The notes beneath the pieces were generated by a model that saw only the letters and a program-made list of their open reading frames with translations, did no database searches and was not told the DNA's origin. Source: an uncultured Caulobacterales bacterium (lineage in GTDB: Bacteria > Pseudomonadota > Alphaproteobacteria > Caulobacterales > Caulobacteraceae). Taken from it: a DNA stretch of 64,000 nt. A program made the translations under genes and the position numbers. Positions 27,291-38,392 of the stretch are shown piece by piece (within the stretch, counting starts at the first letter, position 1; each line of letters starts with the position of its first letter). The stretch lies in the NCBI GenBank assembly GCA_903900155.1, contig CAIUMD010000060.1:19699-83698 (forward strand), given 5' to 3'.

Positions 27291-29654
27291 ATGCGCAAGG
27301 CGCTTCTACTGGCGGTTCTGGCGATGCTGGCCGTGCCCGCGGCGGCCCTGGCCGAGGTCCAGGTCCATGCGGTCGGCAACGTCGTGGAGGTCCGCAACGG
27401 CGCCGACGTCATGCGCCTGACGGTCTGCGCCGACGGCGTGGTGCGGGTGGTGGCCAGTCCCGACGGTCAGGCGGCGGGCTCGTCGCCGCAGCAGCCGTGG
27501 TTCTCCAAACCTTGCGCGCCACAAGCCGGGACCCTGACCGACGCCACAGCCACCGGCACGGGCGTCAACACCGCCGCTGGCGGCGGCACGGCCAAGGCGA
27601 CCGCGAAGGTGCTGAAGACCGGCGACCTTCGCGTCTCGATCTCGCTGTCGGACGGAACCCTGACCTTCTTGGCCCCCGACGACCGCATCCTTTTGCAGGA
27701 GATGGGCGAGCGGCCGCGGATCTATGAGCCGACGACCCTGTCGGATGGCTCCAAGGCCTGGAAGCTCACCGAGCGCTTCCACCCGGCCCTCCGCCAGGGG
27801 CTGTACGGCCTGGGCCAGCACCAGTCCGGACAGTTCAACTACCAGGGCGCGGTGGTGCGCCTGGCTCAGGCCAACACCGACATCGCCCATCCGCTGATGA
27901 TGTCGACGCAGGGTTTCGGCCTGCTGTGGAACACCGCCTCGGCCTCGACGCTCGACAATCGCTTTCCGACCGAGCTGACCCTGACCGCCGATGTCGGCCA
28001 GGCCATCGACTACGTCTTCCTGTACGGCCCCGAGTTCGGCCAGGTGGTGGCCAAGTACCGCGACATGACCGGCGCCGCGCCGCTGTTCCCGCGCTGGGCC
28101 TATGGCCTCTTCCAGTCGATGGACCGCTACGCCAGCGGCCAGGAGTTGCTCGACGTCACGCAGCGATACCGGGATGGCGACGCGCCGGTCGACGTCATCG
28201 TCCAGGACTGGCGGTGGTGGAGCCGCATGGGCGATCCGGAGTTCCGCCCCGACGGCTATCCGGACGTACTTGGCCTCCTGAACACCCTGCGTGAGCGCAA
28301 GGTCCACACCATGCTCAGCATGTGGCCGCTGCTGTCCAAGTCGTCCCAGCTCTACAAGCTGATGGCCGAGCGCGGTTGGCTGATCCCCGGCACGGCGCTG
28401 TACGACCCGACCAATCCGGAAGCCGCCGATCTCTACTGGTCGCACCTGGGCAGCAAGCTGCTCGACCAGGGCTGGGACTCGTTCTGGCTGGACGGTTCCG
28501 AGCCCGAGCTGCACCTGCCGACCATGGCCGAGACCGACCGCACCCTGAATGGCCGCAAGCTGGCCATCGGGCCGGGCGAGCTCTACGGCAACGCCTTCCC
28601 GCTGGCCCATGTGGGCGCGGTGTCGGACCGCTGGCGCCAGCAGCGCGAGGACAAGCGGGTGTTCATCCTGTCGCGCTCGTCGTTCGCCGGCGTGCAGCGC
28701 TACGGCGCGGCCTCGTGGTCGGGCGACATCCTGAACGGCTTCCCGGTGTTCCAGCGCCAGATACAGGGCGGGCTGAACTTCGCGCTGTCGGGCATGCCGT
28801 ACTGGACCACCGACATCGGCGGCTATTATGGCGGGGTGCTGGACAACCCGCCGACCGGCCCCGCGACCACCAATCCGGCGTTCCAGGAGCTGTATGTCCG
28901 CTGGTATCAGTTCGGCGTCTTCAACCCGCTGTTCCGCACCCACGGCAAGCGCGCGAACAACCGCAACGACCTCTTCGCCTATGGCGACAAGACGCCGATC
29001 CTCCTGGACTACGACCGGCTGCGCTATCGGCTCATGCCCTACATCTACGGCCTGGCCTGGCGGGTCACCGACAAGGCCGACACCATCATGCGGCCGCTGG
29101 TCATGGACTGGCGGACCGACGAGCGGACTTGGAACATCGGCGACCAATTCCTGTTCGGGCCGTCCCTGATGGTTGCGCCGGTGATGAACGCCGGCCAGCG
29201 CTCGCGGTCGGTGTTCCTGCCGGGCGCGGCGGTCTGGTACGACTTCTGGACCGGGAAGAAGCTGGCCGGTGGGCGGTGGATCGACGCCGCCGCGCCGCTG
29301 GAGAAGATTCCGCTCTATGCGAAAGCCGGAGCGATCCTGCCGCTGGGCGGGGCGGTGAACTACGCCGGCCAGGACCCGCAGGGACCGCTGGAGCTGCGGA
29401 TCTACGCGGGCGCGGATGGGGCGTTCGAGCTCTATGACGACGCCGGCGACAGCTACGCCTACGAGCGCGGCGAGCGGGCGGTGACGCCGCTGGCCTGGAG
29501 CGACGGCGCGCGGACGCTGGCGATAGGGGCGCGGGTGGGGCGCTTCCCGGGGATGGTCAAGGACCGGGCGTTTAAGGTGGTGCTGGTGGATGGCGGCCGT
29601 GAGCGGGTTAAGACGGTGCGCTACGACGGGCGTGCGCTTGAGGTGACGTTCTAG
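27291..29654 (+). CDS. Secreted GH31 glycosidase (alpha-xylosidase-like)
   Basis: A 787-residue protein with a cleavable signal peptide (MRKALLLAVLAMLAVPAAALA). The N-terminal beta domain is followed by the GH31 barrel, with nucleophile D401 in FWLDGSEPEL and acid/base D479 in SWSGDI, and by C-terminal beta domains. The WLDGSEPE form is common in alpha-xylosidases and related enzymes acting on xyloglucan-type chains; alpha-glucosidase activity is not excluded. It should act in the periplasm on material brought in by the receptor upstream. It is convergent with the kinase gene. Confidence 0.88.
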   Translation: MRKALLLAVLAMLAVPAAALAEVQVHAVGNVVEVRNGADVMRLTVCADGVVRVVASPDGQAAGSSPQQPWFSKPCAPQAGTLTDATATGTGVNTAAGGGTAKATAKVLKTGDLRVSISLSDGTLTFLAPDDRILLQEMGERPRIYEPTTLSDGSKAWKLTERFHPALRQGLYGLGQHQSGQFNYQGAVVRLAQANTDIAHPLMMSTQGFGLLWNTASASTLDNRFPTELTLTADVGQAIDYVFLYGPEFGQVVAKYRDMTGAAPLFPRWAYGLFQSMDRYASGQELLDVTQRYRDGDAPVDVIVQDWRWWSRMGDPEFRPDGYPDVLGLLNTLRERKVHTMLSMWPLLSKSSQLYKLMAERGWLIPGTALYDPTNPEAADLYWSHLGSKLLDQGWDSFWLDGSEPELHLPTMAETDRTLNGRKLAIGPGELYGNAFPLAHVGAVSDRWRQQREDKRVFILSRSSFAGVQRYGAASWSGDILNGFPVFQRQIQGGLNFALSGMPYWTTDIGGYYGGVLDNPPTGPATTNPAFQELYVRWYQFGVFNPLFRTHGKRANNRNDLFAYGDKTPILLDYDRLRYRLMPYIYGLAWRVTDKADTIMRPLVMDWRTDERTWNIGDQFLFGPSLMVAPVMNAGQRSRSVFLPGAAVWYDFWTGKKLAGGRWIDAAAPLEKIPLYAKAGAILPLGGAVNYAGQDPQGPLELRIYAGADGAFELYDDAGDSYAYERGERAVTPLAWSDGARTLAIGARVGRFPGMVKDRAFKVVLVDGGRERVKTVRYDGRALEVTF

Positions 29655-29672
29655 AGGGCGGGCCCGCTGAGC

Positions 29673-31136
29673 TTAGAGCATCGCTCGGCGCAGGGCGTCC
29701 TGCCAGCGCGCCACCGTCGCCTCACGCACCTCAACGCTCATCGCCGGCGTGAACGTCCGCTCGGCCGGGCGCACCGGCGGCGCCTTGATCCCCATGCCCT
29801 CGGCCGCCAGCCGCGCCGCGCCCAGGGCGCTGAGTTCGGCCGCGTCGGCGCGGACGACAGGGCGGTCGATCAGGTCGGCCAGCAGCTGCATCAGGACGTC
29901 GTTGCGCGAGGCGCCGCCGTCGACGTTCAGGGCCGGAAGATCGCCATGCAGGTCGGCCTGCATGGCCATGAACACGTCGTGGATCTGCAGCGCTACCGCC
30001 TCCAGCGCCGCGCGGGCCAGGTGGGCGGGCGTCGTGCCCAGGTTCATGCCGCTGACCAGCCCCCGCGCCTCGTCGCGCCAGTGCGGGGCGCCCAGGCCGG
30101 CCAGGGCCGGGACCAGGGCGACGCCGCCGCTGTCGGGGACGGTGAGGGCCAGGTCCGTCAGGGCCAGCTCGTCGCGCAGGCCCAAGAGCTTGGTCGCAAA
30201 CGCCACCGTATGGCCCGAGACCGAGATATTGCCTTCCAGCGCATGCAGCGCGCCGCCGGCCCGGCTCCAGGCGATGGTGCTGGAGAGGCCATGCGCCGAC
30301 CAGATCCGCGCCTTGGTCACCGTCATCAGCGACGAGCCGGTGCCGCAGGTGGCCTTGATCCGGCCAGGACCATCGAGGCCGTGGCCGTAGAGGGCGGCGT
30401 GGGAGTCGCCCATGGCCGCGTGGATCGGCACGCCGCCGGGCAGGGTGGTCGCGCCGCTGGCGGTCTCGCCGAACAGGGCGTCCGAGGCGCGGATCTGCGG
30501 CAGCGCCTCCAGCGGGATGTCGAACAGCCGCGCCATCTCCGGGTCCCAGGCCAGGCTGGAGAGGTTCATCAGCTGAGTGCGCGAGGCGTTGCTGTGGTCG
30601 GTGGCGTGGGTCGCGCCGCCGGTCAGGTTCCACAGCAGCCAGGCGTCGATCGTGCCGGCCTTCAGCTGGCCCCGCGCGGCGCGGGCGCGGCCGTCCTCCG
30701 CATGGTCCAGCAGCCACGAAAGCTTGCCGGCCGAGAACATGGGATTCAGCGTCAGGCCCGTGCGGGCGATGGCGTCGGGCTCGTAGCCGTCGGCCTTCAG
30801 CGCCTCGCAGCGCGGGGCCGAGCGGCCGCATTGCCAGATCACGCACGGACCGACCGGGCGGCCGGTCGCGGCGTCCCACAGCACCACGGACTCGCGCTGG
30901 TTGGAGAGGCCGAGCGCGTCGACCGGCAGGCCCATGGCGACGATCTCCTCGGTCACGCCGGCGACGCTGGCCCAGATGTCGTCGGCCGAAGACTCCGCCC
31001 AACCCGGCTGGGGATAGCGCACCTGCGTCGGGCGCGAGGCCTGGGCCAGGATCTCGCCCTCGGGGCCGACCAGCACCGCCTTGGTGTTGGTGGTGCCCTG
31101 GTCGATCGCCAGAATCGCCCCAGGAGTCATGGTCAT
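29673..31136 (-). CDS. FGGY-family carbohydrate kinase, candidate D-apulose kinase
   Basis: A 487-residue kinase resembling glycerol kinase more than xylulokinase: LAIDQGTTNTKAVLV, LSNQRESVVLWD, WQCGRS, GTIDAWLLWNLTGG, catalytic-base region AAMGDSHAALYG (D244) and CGTGSS for ATP binding. In GlpK the second arginine of WQDRR is conserved; here the segment is WQCGR, arguing against plain glycerol. It is the last gene of a three-gene operon with the split transketolase (ATGA overlap). Its product should be a ketose phosphate fed to that enzyme. In the known D-apiose transketolase route this step phosphorylates D-apulose. Xylulose or another ketose remains possible. Confidence 0.8.
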   Translation of the reverse strand: MTMTPGAILAIDQGTTNTKAVLVGPEGEILAQASRPTQVRYPQPGWAESSADDIWASVAGVTEEIVAMGLPVDALGLSNQRESVVLWDAATGRPVGPCVIWQCGRSAPRCEALKADGYEPDAIARTGLTLNPMFSAGKLSWLLDHAEDGRARAARGQLKAGTIDAWLLWNLTGGATHATDHSNASRTQLMNLSSLAWDPEMARLFDIPLEALPQIRASDALFGETASGATTLPGGVPIHAAMGDSHAALYGHGLDGPGRIKATCGTGSSLMTVTKARIWSAHGLSSTIAWSRAGGALHALEGNISVSGHTVAFATKLLGLRDELALTDLALTVPDSGGVALVPALAGLGAPHWRDEARGLVSGMNLGTTPAHLARAALEAVALQIHDVFMAMQADLHGDLPALNVDGGASRNDVLMQLLADLIDRPVVRADAAELSALGAARLAAEGMGIKAPPVRPAERTFTPAMSVEVREATVARWQDALRRAML

Positions 31137-32080
31137 CGCGCCAGGAGGTCCCGGGCGGCGTCAGCGATGCCGGCGGCGGTCAGGCCGTAGCGCTCCATCA
31201 GGAACTCGGCCGAGCCGGTGGGCAGGAAGCCGGGGAAGCCCAGGATCCGCATCGGGCAAGGGGACTGGGTCGCCAAGACCTCGGCCACCGCGCCGCCCAG
31301 GCCGCCCTTCACCGAGTGCTCCTCGACCGTGATCACCGCGCCGGTCTTGGCGGCGTCCAGGATGGCGGGCTCATCAAGTGGGGTCAGGGTGGCCATGTTG
31401 ATCACCTTGGCCTGCACGCCCTCGGCCGCCAAGGCCTCGGCGGCGGCCAGGGCGCGCCAGACCATGGTCCCGTTGGCGATGATGGCGACGTCGCCGCCCT
31501 CGCGCAGGGTCTCGGCCTTGCCGATCTGGAAGCGCTCGGCGGTGTGCTGGAGCGCCGGCACCGGCATGCGGCTGATGCGGATGAACACCGGGCCGTCCAG
31601 GGCGGCGGCGGCCTTGATCGCCTCGCCGGTCTCCCAGGGATCGGAGGGCACGACGACGGTCAGATTGGCCATCGGCCGCAGCCAGGCCAGGTCCTCGATC
31701 GAGTGGTGGGTGGGGCCAAGCTCGCCATAGGCGATGCCGCTGGAGATGCCGCATAGCTTCACATTGGCTTGCGAATAGGCGACATCGGCCTTGATCTGCT
31801 CCAGCGCCCGGCCGGTCAGGAAACAGGCCGCGCCACTGACGAACGGCACCTTGCCGCCGTTGGCCAGGCCCGCGCCGACGCCGATCATGTTCTGCTCGGC
31901 GATGCCGACATTGATGAGCCGCTCGGGGAATTTCTTGCGAAAGCCGCCCAGCTTGCTGGAGCCGACGCTGTCATTGACCACGGCGACGATCCGCGTGTCC
32001 GCCTCGGCCAGGGCCTCCAGCGTCGCGACATAGGCCTCGCGGCAGTCGAACAGGCCTGCGGTCTTCTCGGGATCGTTCAC
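31133..32080 (-). CDS. Transketolase C-terminal subunit
   Basis: A 315-residue protein equal to the pyrimidine-binding and C-terminal domains of transketolase. The conserved glutamate that activates thiamine diphosphate is in NVGIAEQNMIGVGAG. It starts at GTG 32080, one base after the stop of the N-terminal subunit, and overlaps the kinase by four bases. The two subunits must assemble to be active. Split transketolases of this kind accompany pentose, apiose and other sugar-use loci. If the apiose model holds, the reaction is D-apulose 4-phosphate plus glyceraldehyde 3-phosphate to dihydroxyacetone phosphate plus xylulose 5-phosphate. Confidence 0.88.
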   Translation of the reverse strand: MNDPEKTAGLFDCREAYVATLEALAEADTRIVAVVNDSVGSSKLGGFRKKFPERLINVGIAEQNMIGVGAGLANGGKVPFVSGAACFLTGRALEQIKADVAYSQANVKLCGISSGIAYGELGPTHHSIEDLAWLRPMANLTVVVPSDPWETGEAIKAAAALDGPVFIRISRMPVPALQHTAERFQIGKAETLREGGDVAIIANGTMVWRALAAAEALAAEGVQAKVINMATLTPLDEPAILDAAKTGAVITVEEHSVKGGLGGAVAEVLATQSPCPMRILGFPGFLPTGSAEFLMERYGLTAAGIADAARDLLAR

Positions 32081-32081
32081 G

Positions 32082-32921
32082 TCAGGAAAGCTCCGCCAGG
32101 GCTTGGGCGTACTGGTCGGCGTTGGGGCAGCCGTGGTGCCAGCCGGCCTGGTTTTCCATGTACGACACGCCCTTGCCCTTCACGGTCGAGGCGATGACGC
32201 ACAGCGGCCTGTCGCCGGTGGTCTCCAGAGCGGTGATCAGGGCGGCCGGCTCGTGGCCGTCGATCTCGAGGACGTCCCAGCCGAAGGCGCGCCACTTGTC
32301 GCCCAGGGGCTCCAGGCTGACGGTCTCTTCCGTAGGCGCGCCTTGCTGCAGGCGGTTGCGGTCGACGATCAGGGTCAGGTTGGCCAGCTTGCGGTGGCCG
32401 GCGGTCATGGCCGCCTCCCAGCAGCTGCCTTCCTGCAACTCGCCGTCCCCGGTCAGCACGAAGACGCGGAAGTCGGCCTTGTCGATCTGGCCGGCGATGG
32501 CCGCGCCGACCGCGACGGGCAGGCCGTGGCCCAGCGGGCCGGTATTGGTCTCGACGCCCGGCAGATAGGTGCGGCTGGGGTGGCCGTTCAGGCGCGACAG
32601 CGGCCGCAGGTAGGTCGACAGCTCCTCCTCCGGGAAGAAGCCCGCGCCCGCCAGCACCGAATAGAAGGCCCCGGTGCAGTGGCCCTTGCTCATGATGAAG
32701 CGGTCGCGGGCCGGCGCGTTGGGCTGGTTGGCGTCGTAGCGCATGACGTCGAAATAGAGGGCCGCCAGGATGTCGGCCGCCGACAGGTCGCCGCCCGGAT
32801 GGCCCTGCTTGGCCTCAAAGATCATCTTCAGCGCGCTGCGACGGATCCAGTTGGCGCGCTCCGCCACATGGGCGGCGCGGCTTTTCAGGTCGTCCGCGCC
32901 CTGGCGGTGAACTTGGCTCAT
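32082..32921 (-). CDS. Transketolase N-terminal subunit
   Basis: A 279-residue thiamine-diphosphate-binding half of a split transketolase, starting at ATG 32921 (MSQVHRQ). The GHPGGDLSAADILAALY motif and the cofactor motif GDGELQEGSCWEAAM...DRN are intact, as is the histidine in SKGHCTGA. The start was chosen because the region further upstream is intergenic with promoter-like repeats. First gene of the kinase operon; the divergent ABC operon begins 400 bases away. Confidence 0.88.
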   Translation of the reverse strand: MSQVHRQGADDLKSRAAHVAERANWIRRSALKMIFEAKQGHPGGDLSAADILAALYFDVMRYDANQPNAPARDRFIMSKGHCTGAFYSVLAGAGFFPEEELSTYLRPLSRLNGHPSRTYLPGVETNTGPLGHGLPVAVGAAIAGQIDKADFRVFVLTGDGELQEGSCWEAAMTAGHRKLANLTLIVDRNRLQQGAPTEETVSLEPLGDKWRAFGWDVLEIDGHEPAALITALETTGDRPLCVIASTVKGKGVSYMENQAGWHHGCPNADQYAQALAELS

Positions 32922-33085
32922 CTTCGACGGTCTCGCTGGTCGTCGCGACATGGATCGAGGGCGCGTGCGACCGCGGAAGAGGCGCGTTTTTCGGTCGCGC
33001 TCGATTCCGCCTGGTTCCAGGCCTCCCTCGACGGTCAAACTAGGCGGGGCGGTTTGCGAGTGCAATGGTGAAATGCGTCGTTTTC

Positions 33086-33100
33086 TTTCGATTTTCTTCG
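33086..33100 (-). promoter_or_regulatory. Candidate DeoR-type operator C
   Basis: On the minus strand CGAAG and CGAAA begin 10 bases apart, inside a run of A-rich repeats. It lies 165 bases upstream of the transketolase N-subunit start. Confidence 0.5.
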
Positions 33101-33262
33101 TTTCAGTTGGCGGGAGAAAACGGAACGCGTGCGTCCAGAAGGGTGTTTTCGTGATCTAAGTCCCTGTCGGCGTGACGGAAATCGCGATCGTCGCCAGAGG
33201 GCAATCCCTTTGCGGTGAGGGCTGATTGACAGCCCCAATCCGCCATGACACGTTTTGCCCGA

Positions 33263-33282
33263 ATTCGAAATCATTCGAAAGT
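33263..33282 (+). promoter_or_regulatory. Candidate DeoR-type operator D
   Basis: ATTCGAAATCATTCGAAAGT, giving CGAAA-N5-CGAAA (33266-33270 and 33276-33280). It lies about 40 bases before the proposed lipoprotein start and close to where a promoter or first transcribed bases should be, so binding there could repress. Confidence 0.6.
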
Positions 33283-33321
33283 AGCGCCGAAAACGGCGCA
33301 CAGAACGGGGAGAGGCGGACC

Positions 33322-33978
33322 TTGCGGCAGGCGGGCGATCGGCATCGCGGCGATAGCGTGCGACGGACGGGCCTGGTCCTGGTCCTGGTCGCCCTGCTGC
33401 CCGTGGTCAGCGCCTGCAAGGTCGTCCCCATCGCCGCCGATCGCGCCGCCCGCGAACGCCAGGCGGGCAGCTTCGACGCGACGCGGTATGTCGAGGCCGT
33501 CTGGGACGCCCAGGCCGCGCCCTACTGGGACAAGCAGGCCGAGCCGCTGACCCAGCTCACCGCCCAGATCGACAAGGACATCGACGCCGCTGGCGGACGC
33601 AAGGCCGGCGATGGCTCGCCCTGGACTTTTGTCACGCAAGGCGAAGGCCAGGTCACCGCGGTGAAGACCAACGCCCGCGCCGGCGCGGTGACCGTCACGG
33701 TCGACGGCAAGCCGGTCGAGGTGCTGGTCGGGCCCGTCGTGTCGGGCTCGGCCCTGCGCGACAGCCTGCCGTTCGTGACCTTCAACGACTTCTCCAACCA
33801 GATCGCCTTCGCCGAGGTCGGCGGGGCCCTGACCAAGCGGGCCCTGCGCCAGGCGCGGCCGGCGGCCCAGGGTCTCAAGCCCGGCGACCGCGTGCGCTTC
33901 CAGGGCGTGTTCCAGCTGGGCAAGGCCGGCGATCCCGTGGTCGTCACGCCCGTGCGCCTCGAGCGGGTCGGGGCCTGA
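33322..33978 (+). CDS. DUF2291 lipoprotein linked to sugar ABC transporter
   Basis: A 218-residue protein with a lipoprotein signal: basic N-terminus, hydrophobic core LVLVLVALLPVVSAC and lipobox VSAC. TTG 33322 is chosen as the start because GGGGAGAGG sits seven bases upstream; GTG 33358 is the alternative. The rest matches the DUF2291 pattern (ARERQAGSFDATRYVEAVWD and GLKPGDRVRFQGVFQ). This family is repeatedly found next to RbsABC-type importers, but its function is not known to me. It should be anchored in the inner or outer membrane facing the periplasm. Four bases separate it from the ATPase gene. Confidence 0.75.
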   Translation: MRQAGDRHRGDSVRRTGLVLVLVALLPVVSACKVVPIAADRAARERQAGSFDATRYVEAVWDAQAAPYWDKQAEPLTQLTAQIDKDIDAAGGRKAGDGSPWTFVTQGEGQVTAVKTNARAGAVTVTVDGKPVEVLVGPVVSGSALRDSLPFVTFNDFSNQIAFAEVGGALTKRALRQARPAAQGLKPGDRVRFQGVFQLGKAGDPVVVTPVRLERVGA

Positions 33979-33982
33979 CGCC

Positions 33983-35500
33983 GTGTTGCGGGCGGAGAAG
34001 ATCGGCAAGACCTATGGCGGCGTCACGGCGCTGGACGGCGTCGACTTCGACGTCCGCGCCGGGGCGGTCAACGTGCTGATCGGCGAGAACGGCGCGGGCA
34101 AGTCCACCCTGATGAAGATCCTGGCCGGGGTGGAGCAGCCCACCTCGGGCCGCCTGCTGCTGGACGGCCAGCCGGTGCGGTTCGCTTCGGTGCGCGAGGC
34201 CGCCAAGGCCGGCGTCGGCATCGTCTTCCAGGAGCTGAACCTCTGCCCGAACCTGACGGTGACGCAGAACATCTTCCTGGGCCGCGAGCCGACCAGGCTG
34301 GGCGCCACCGACCACGCCGTCGAGAACGCCCGCGCCCGCGCGGTGCTGGCCCGCCTGGCCCACGGCATCGATCCGGACGCACCGGTCGGCGACCTGCGGG
34401 TGGGCGAGCAGCAGATCGTCGAGATCGCCAAGGCCCTGGTCGAGGACGCCCGCGTGCTGATCCTGGACGAGCCGACCTCGGCTCTCAGCGCCGCCGAGGT
34501 CGAGGTGCTGTTCGGTGTCATCGGCGAGCTGAAGCGGGCCGGGGTGGCGGTGATCTACATCTCCCACCGGCTGGAAGAACTGATGCGCATCGGCGACTAC
34601 GTCACCGTGCTGCGCGACGGCCGCCTGATCGCCTCCGAGCCGGCGTCGAAGGTGTCGGTGGCCTGGATCATCGACAAGATGCTGGGCGACAAGGCCCGCC
34701 AGCGGCCGCGCGGCGGAACGCGCCAGGCTGGCGCGGTCGTGCTGTCGGCGCGTGACATCGCCCTGCCGCGTCGCGGCGGCGGCTTCCTGGTCGACCATGT
34801 CAGCGCCGACTTTCGGGCCGGCGAGGTCACCGCGGTCTACGGCCTGCTGGGCTCGGGTCGCACCGAGCTGCTGGAAAGCCTGTGCGGCGCTCGCAACGCC
34901 GGCGGGACCGTGATCCTGAACGGCGAGGACGTCTCGGCCCTGAGCCTGGCCGAGCGCTGCCGCAAGCGCTTGCGCTTCGTGCCCGAGGACCGTCAGCGCG
35001 ACGGCCTGTTCCACAATCTGTCGGTAGGCGGAAACCTTGGCCTCTCCAGTCTGCTGGGTTTCCTGCGCGGTGGCCGGATCAGCGAGGGTAAAGAACGTTC
35101 GACCATCGCCGACATGATGGCCCGCCTGGGCGTCAAGTCGGCCGGCGTGGAGGCGGCGATCGGTTCGCTGTCGGGCGGCAACCAGCAGAAGGTGGTGATC
35201 GGGCGCGGCCTGATGACCGGGCCGTTGGTCATGCTGCTGGACGAGCCCAGCCGGGGCGTCGACATCGGCGCGCGCGGCGAGGTGTTCGACACCATGCGCG
35301 CCCTGGCCGACCAGGGCCTGGCGGTGGTGTTCGCCACCTCCGACCTGCTGGAAGCCCAGGCCGTCGCGGACCGCGTGCTGGTGCTGGCCGCCGGCCGCCT
35401 GACCGCCGACCTGACGATCGAACAAGCGACCGAGGCCGCCCTCGTGACCGCCTCCAACGCCGTGCCGCCCCCCGTTTTGTTTAGGGAGACCGCCGCGTAA
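33983..35500 (+). CDS. RbsA-type sugar ABC transporter ATP-binding protein
   Basis: A 505-residue duplicated ATPase. The first half has Walker A GENGAGKST, a signature region with GEQQIVEIAKAL and Walker B ILDEPTSALS. The second half has a degenerate Walker A (LLGSGRTELLE), the signature SGGNQQKVVIGR and Walker B LLDEPSRGVD. The degenerate second site is normal for RbsA/XylG proteins. It starts at GTG and its stop overlaps the permease start (TAATG). It should power uptake of a pentose-like sugar with the permease and binding protein of this operon. Confidence 0.93.
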   Translation: MLRAEKIGKTYGGVTALDGVDFDVRAGAVNVLIGENGAGKSTLMKILAGVEQPTSGRLLLDGQPVRFASVREAAKAGVGIVFQELNLCPNLTVTQNIFLGREPTRLGATDHAVENARARAVLARLAHGIDPDAPVGDLRVGEQQIVEIAKALVEDARVLILDEPTSALSAAEVEVLFGVIGELKRAGVAVIYISHRLEELMRIGDYVTVLRDGRLIASEPASKVSVAWIIDKMLGDKARQRPRGGTRQAGAVVLSARDIALPRRGGGFLVDHVSADFRAGEVTAVYGLLGSGRTELLESLCGARNAGGTVILNGEDVSALSLAERCRKRLRFVPEDRQRDGLFHNLSVGGNLGLSSLLGFLRGGRISEGKERSTIADMMARLGVKSAGVEAAIGSLSGGNQQKVVIGRGLMTGPLVMLLDEPSRGVDIGARGEVFDTMRALADQGLAVVFATSDLLEAQAVADRVLVLAAGRLTADLTIEQATEAALVTASNAVPPPVLFRETAA

Positions 35501-36531
35501 TGGCGACCGAAGCTACTTCCTCGACCGGGCCGGGCGTCGTCGCGGTGCTGCTGAAGCTGCGCGCCCTGATCGCCCTGGCCGTGGTCGTCGCCTTCTTCTC
35601 GGCAGCGGCCCCCAACTTCCTGTCGGCGTCGAACTTCCTGATCATGTTCAAGCACGTGGCGATCACGGCGATCCTGGCGATCGGCATGACCTACGTCATC
35701 CTGACCGGCGGCATCGACCTGTCGGTGGGCTCGATCGCGGGCCTGGCCGGCATGGTCGCCGGGGCGCTGATCCTGAACGGCGTGACGCTGCAGCCGCTGG
35801 GCGTGGTGGTCTATCCCAGCGTGCCGGTGGTGATCGCCCTCGTGCTGGTGCTGGGCGGGATCGCGGGCCTGTTCAACGGGGTGCTGGTCGCCCGTTTCCG
35901 CATCGCGCCGTTCATCGCCACCCTGGGCGTGCTGTACGTCGCGCGGGGCGCGGCCATGCTGCTGTCCAACGGCGCGACCTTCCCCAACCTGGTAGGCCGC
36001 CCGGACCTGGGCAACGAAGGCTTCCCGCTGCTGGGCTCGGCCTCGATCCTGGGCCTGCCGGTGACGGTGATCCTGCTGGCCGTCATCGCCCTGGTCGCCG
36101 CCTTCGTGGCCAAGGACACCCCCTTCGGTCGCTGGGTCTACGCCATCGGCGGCAATGAGCGCGCGGCCATGCTGTCGGGCGTGCGGGTCGAGCGGGTGAA
36201 GGTCGCCGTCTATGTCATCTCCGGCGTCTGCGCGGCGCTGGTGGGCCTGATCGTCTCCTCCGAGCTGGTGGCCGCCCATCCGGCCAGCGGCGAGACCTTC
36301 GAACTGTCCGCCATCGCGGCCGTCGTGCTGGGGGGCGCGTCGCTGTCGGGCGGGCGCGGCACGGTCGGCGGCGCCTTGATCGGCGCCTGCGTGATCGGCG
36401 TGCTGGGCGATGGCCTGGTGATGATGGGCGTCAGCGAGTTTTGGCAGATGGTCATCAAAGGACTTGTGATCATCGCCGCTGTCGTGCTCGACCAGCTGCA
36501 AGGACGTCTCACGGCATCGGGCAGGGCCTGA
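35500..36531 (+). CDS. RbsC-type sugar ABC transporter permease
   Basis: A 343-residue inner-membrane permease with about 8-10 hydrophobic segments and the RbsC-family motifs ILTGGIDLSVGSIAGLAG and GGNERAAMLSGVRVERVK (the cytoplasmic coupling region) plus VVLGGASLSGGRGTVGG. It overlaps the ATPase stop by one base and lies 35 bases before the DeoR gene. The length is typical. Confidence 0.93.
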   Translation: MATEATSSTGPGVVAVLLKLRALIALAVVVAFFSAAAPNFLSASNFLIMFKHVAITAILAIGMTYVILTGGIDLSVGSIAGLAGMVAGALILNGVTLQPLGVVVYPSVPVVIALVLVLGGIAGLFNGVLVARFRIAPFIATLGVLYVARGAAMLLSNGATFPNLVGRPDLGNEGFPLLGSASILGLPVTVILLAVIALVAAFVAKDTPFGRWVYAIGGNERAAMLSGVRVERVKVAVYVISGVCAALVGLIVSSELVAAHPASGETFELSAIAAVVLGGASLSGGRGTVGGALIGACVIGVLGDGLVMMGVSEFWQMVIKGLVIIAAVVLDQLQGRLTASGRA

Positions 36532-36566
36532 CCGTGGACGCTGTCTCGCAGAGGAGCAAGAGAGCC

Positions 36567-38374
<1,808 letters not shown>

Positions 38375-38392
38375 TTTCTGGAGTACGCGCTC

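Larger units (their letters stand above)
32922..33321. other. Divergent promoter region, transketolase operon / ABC operon
   Basis: 400 bases without a gene and AT-rich around 33070-33120 and 33240-33290. It carries candidate operators C and D. Just upstream of the lipoprotein gene is a small perfect hairpin GCGCCG-AAAA-CGGCGC (33284-33299), which could affect leader stability or translation. Confidence 0.6.
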
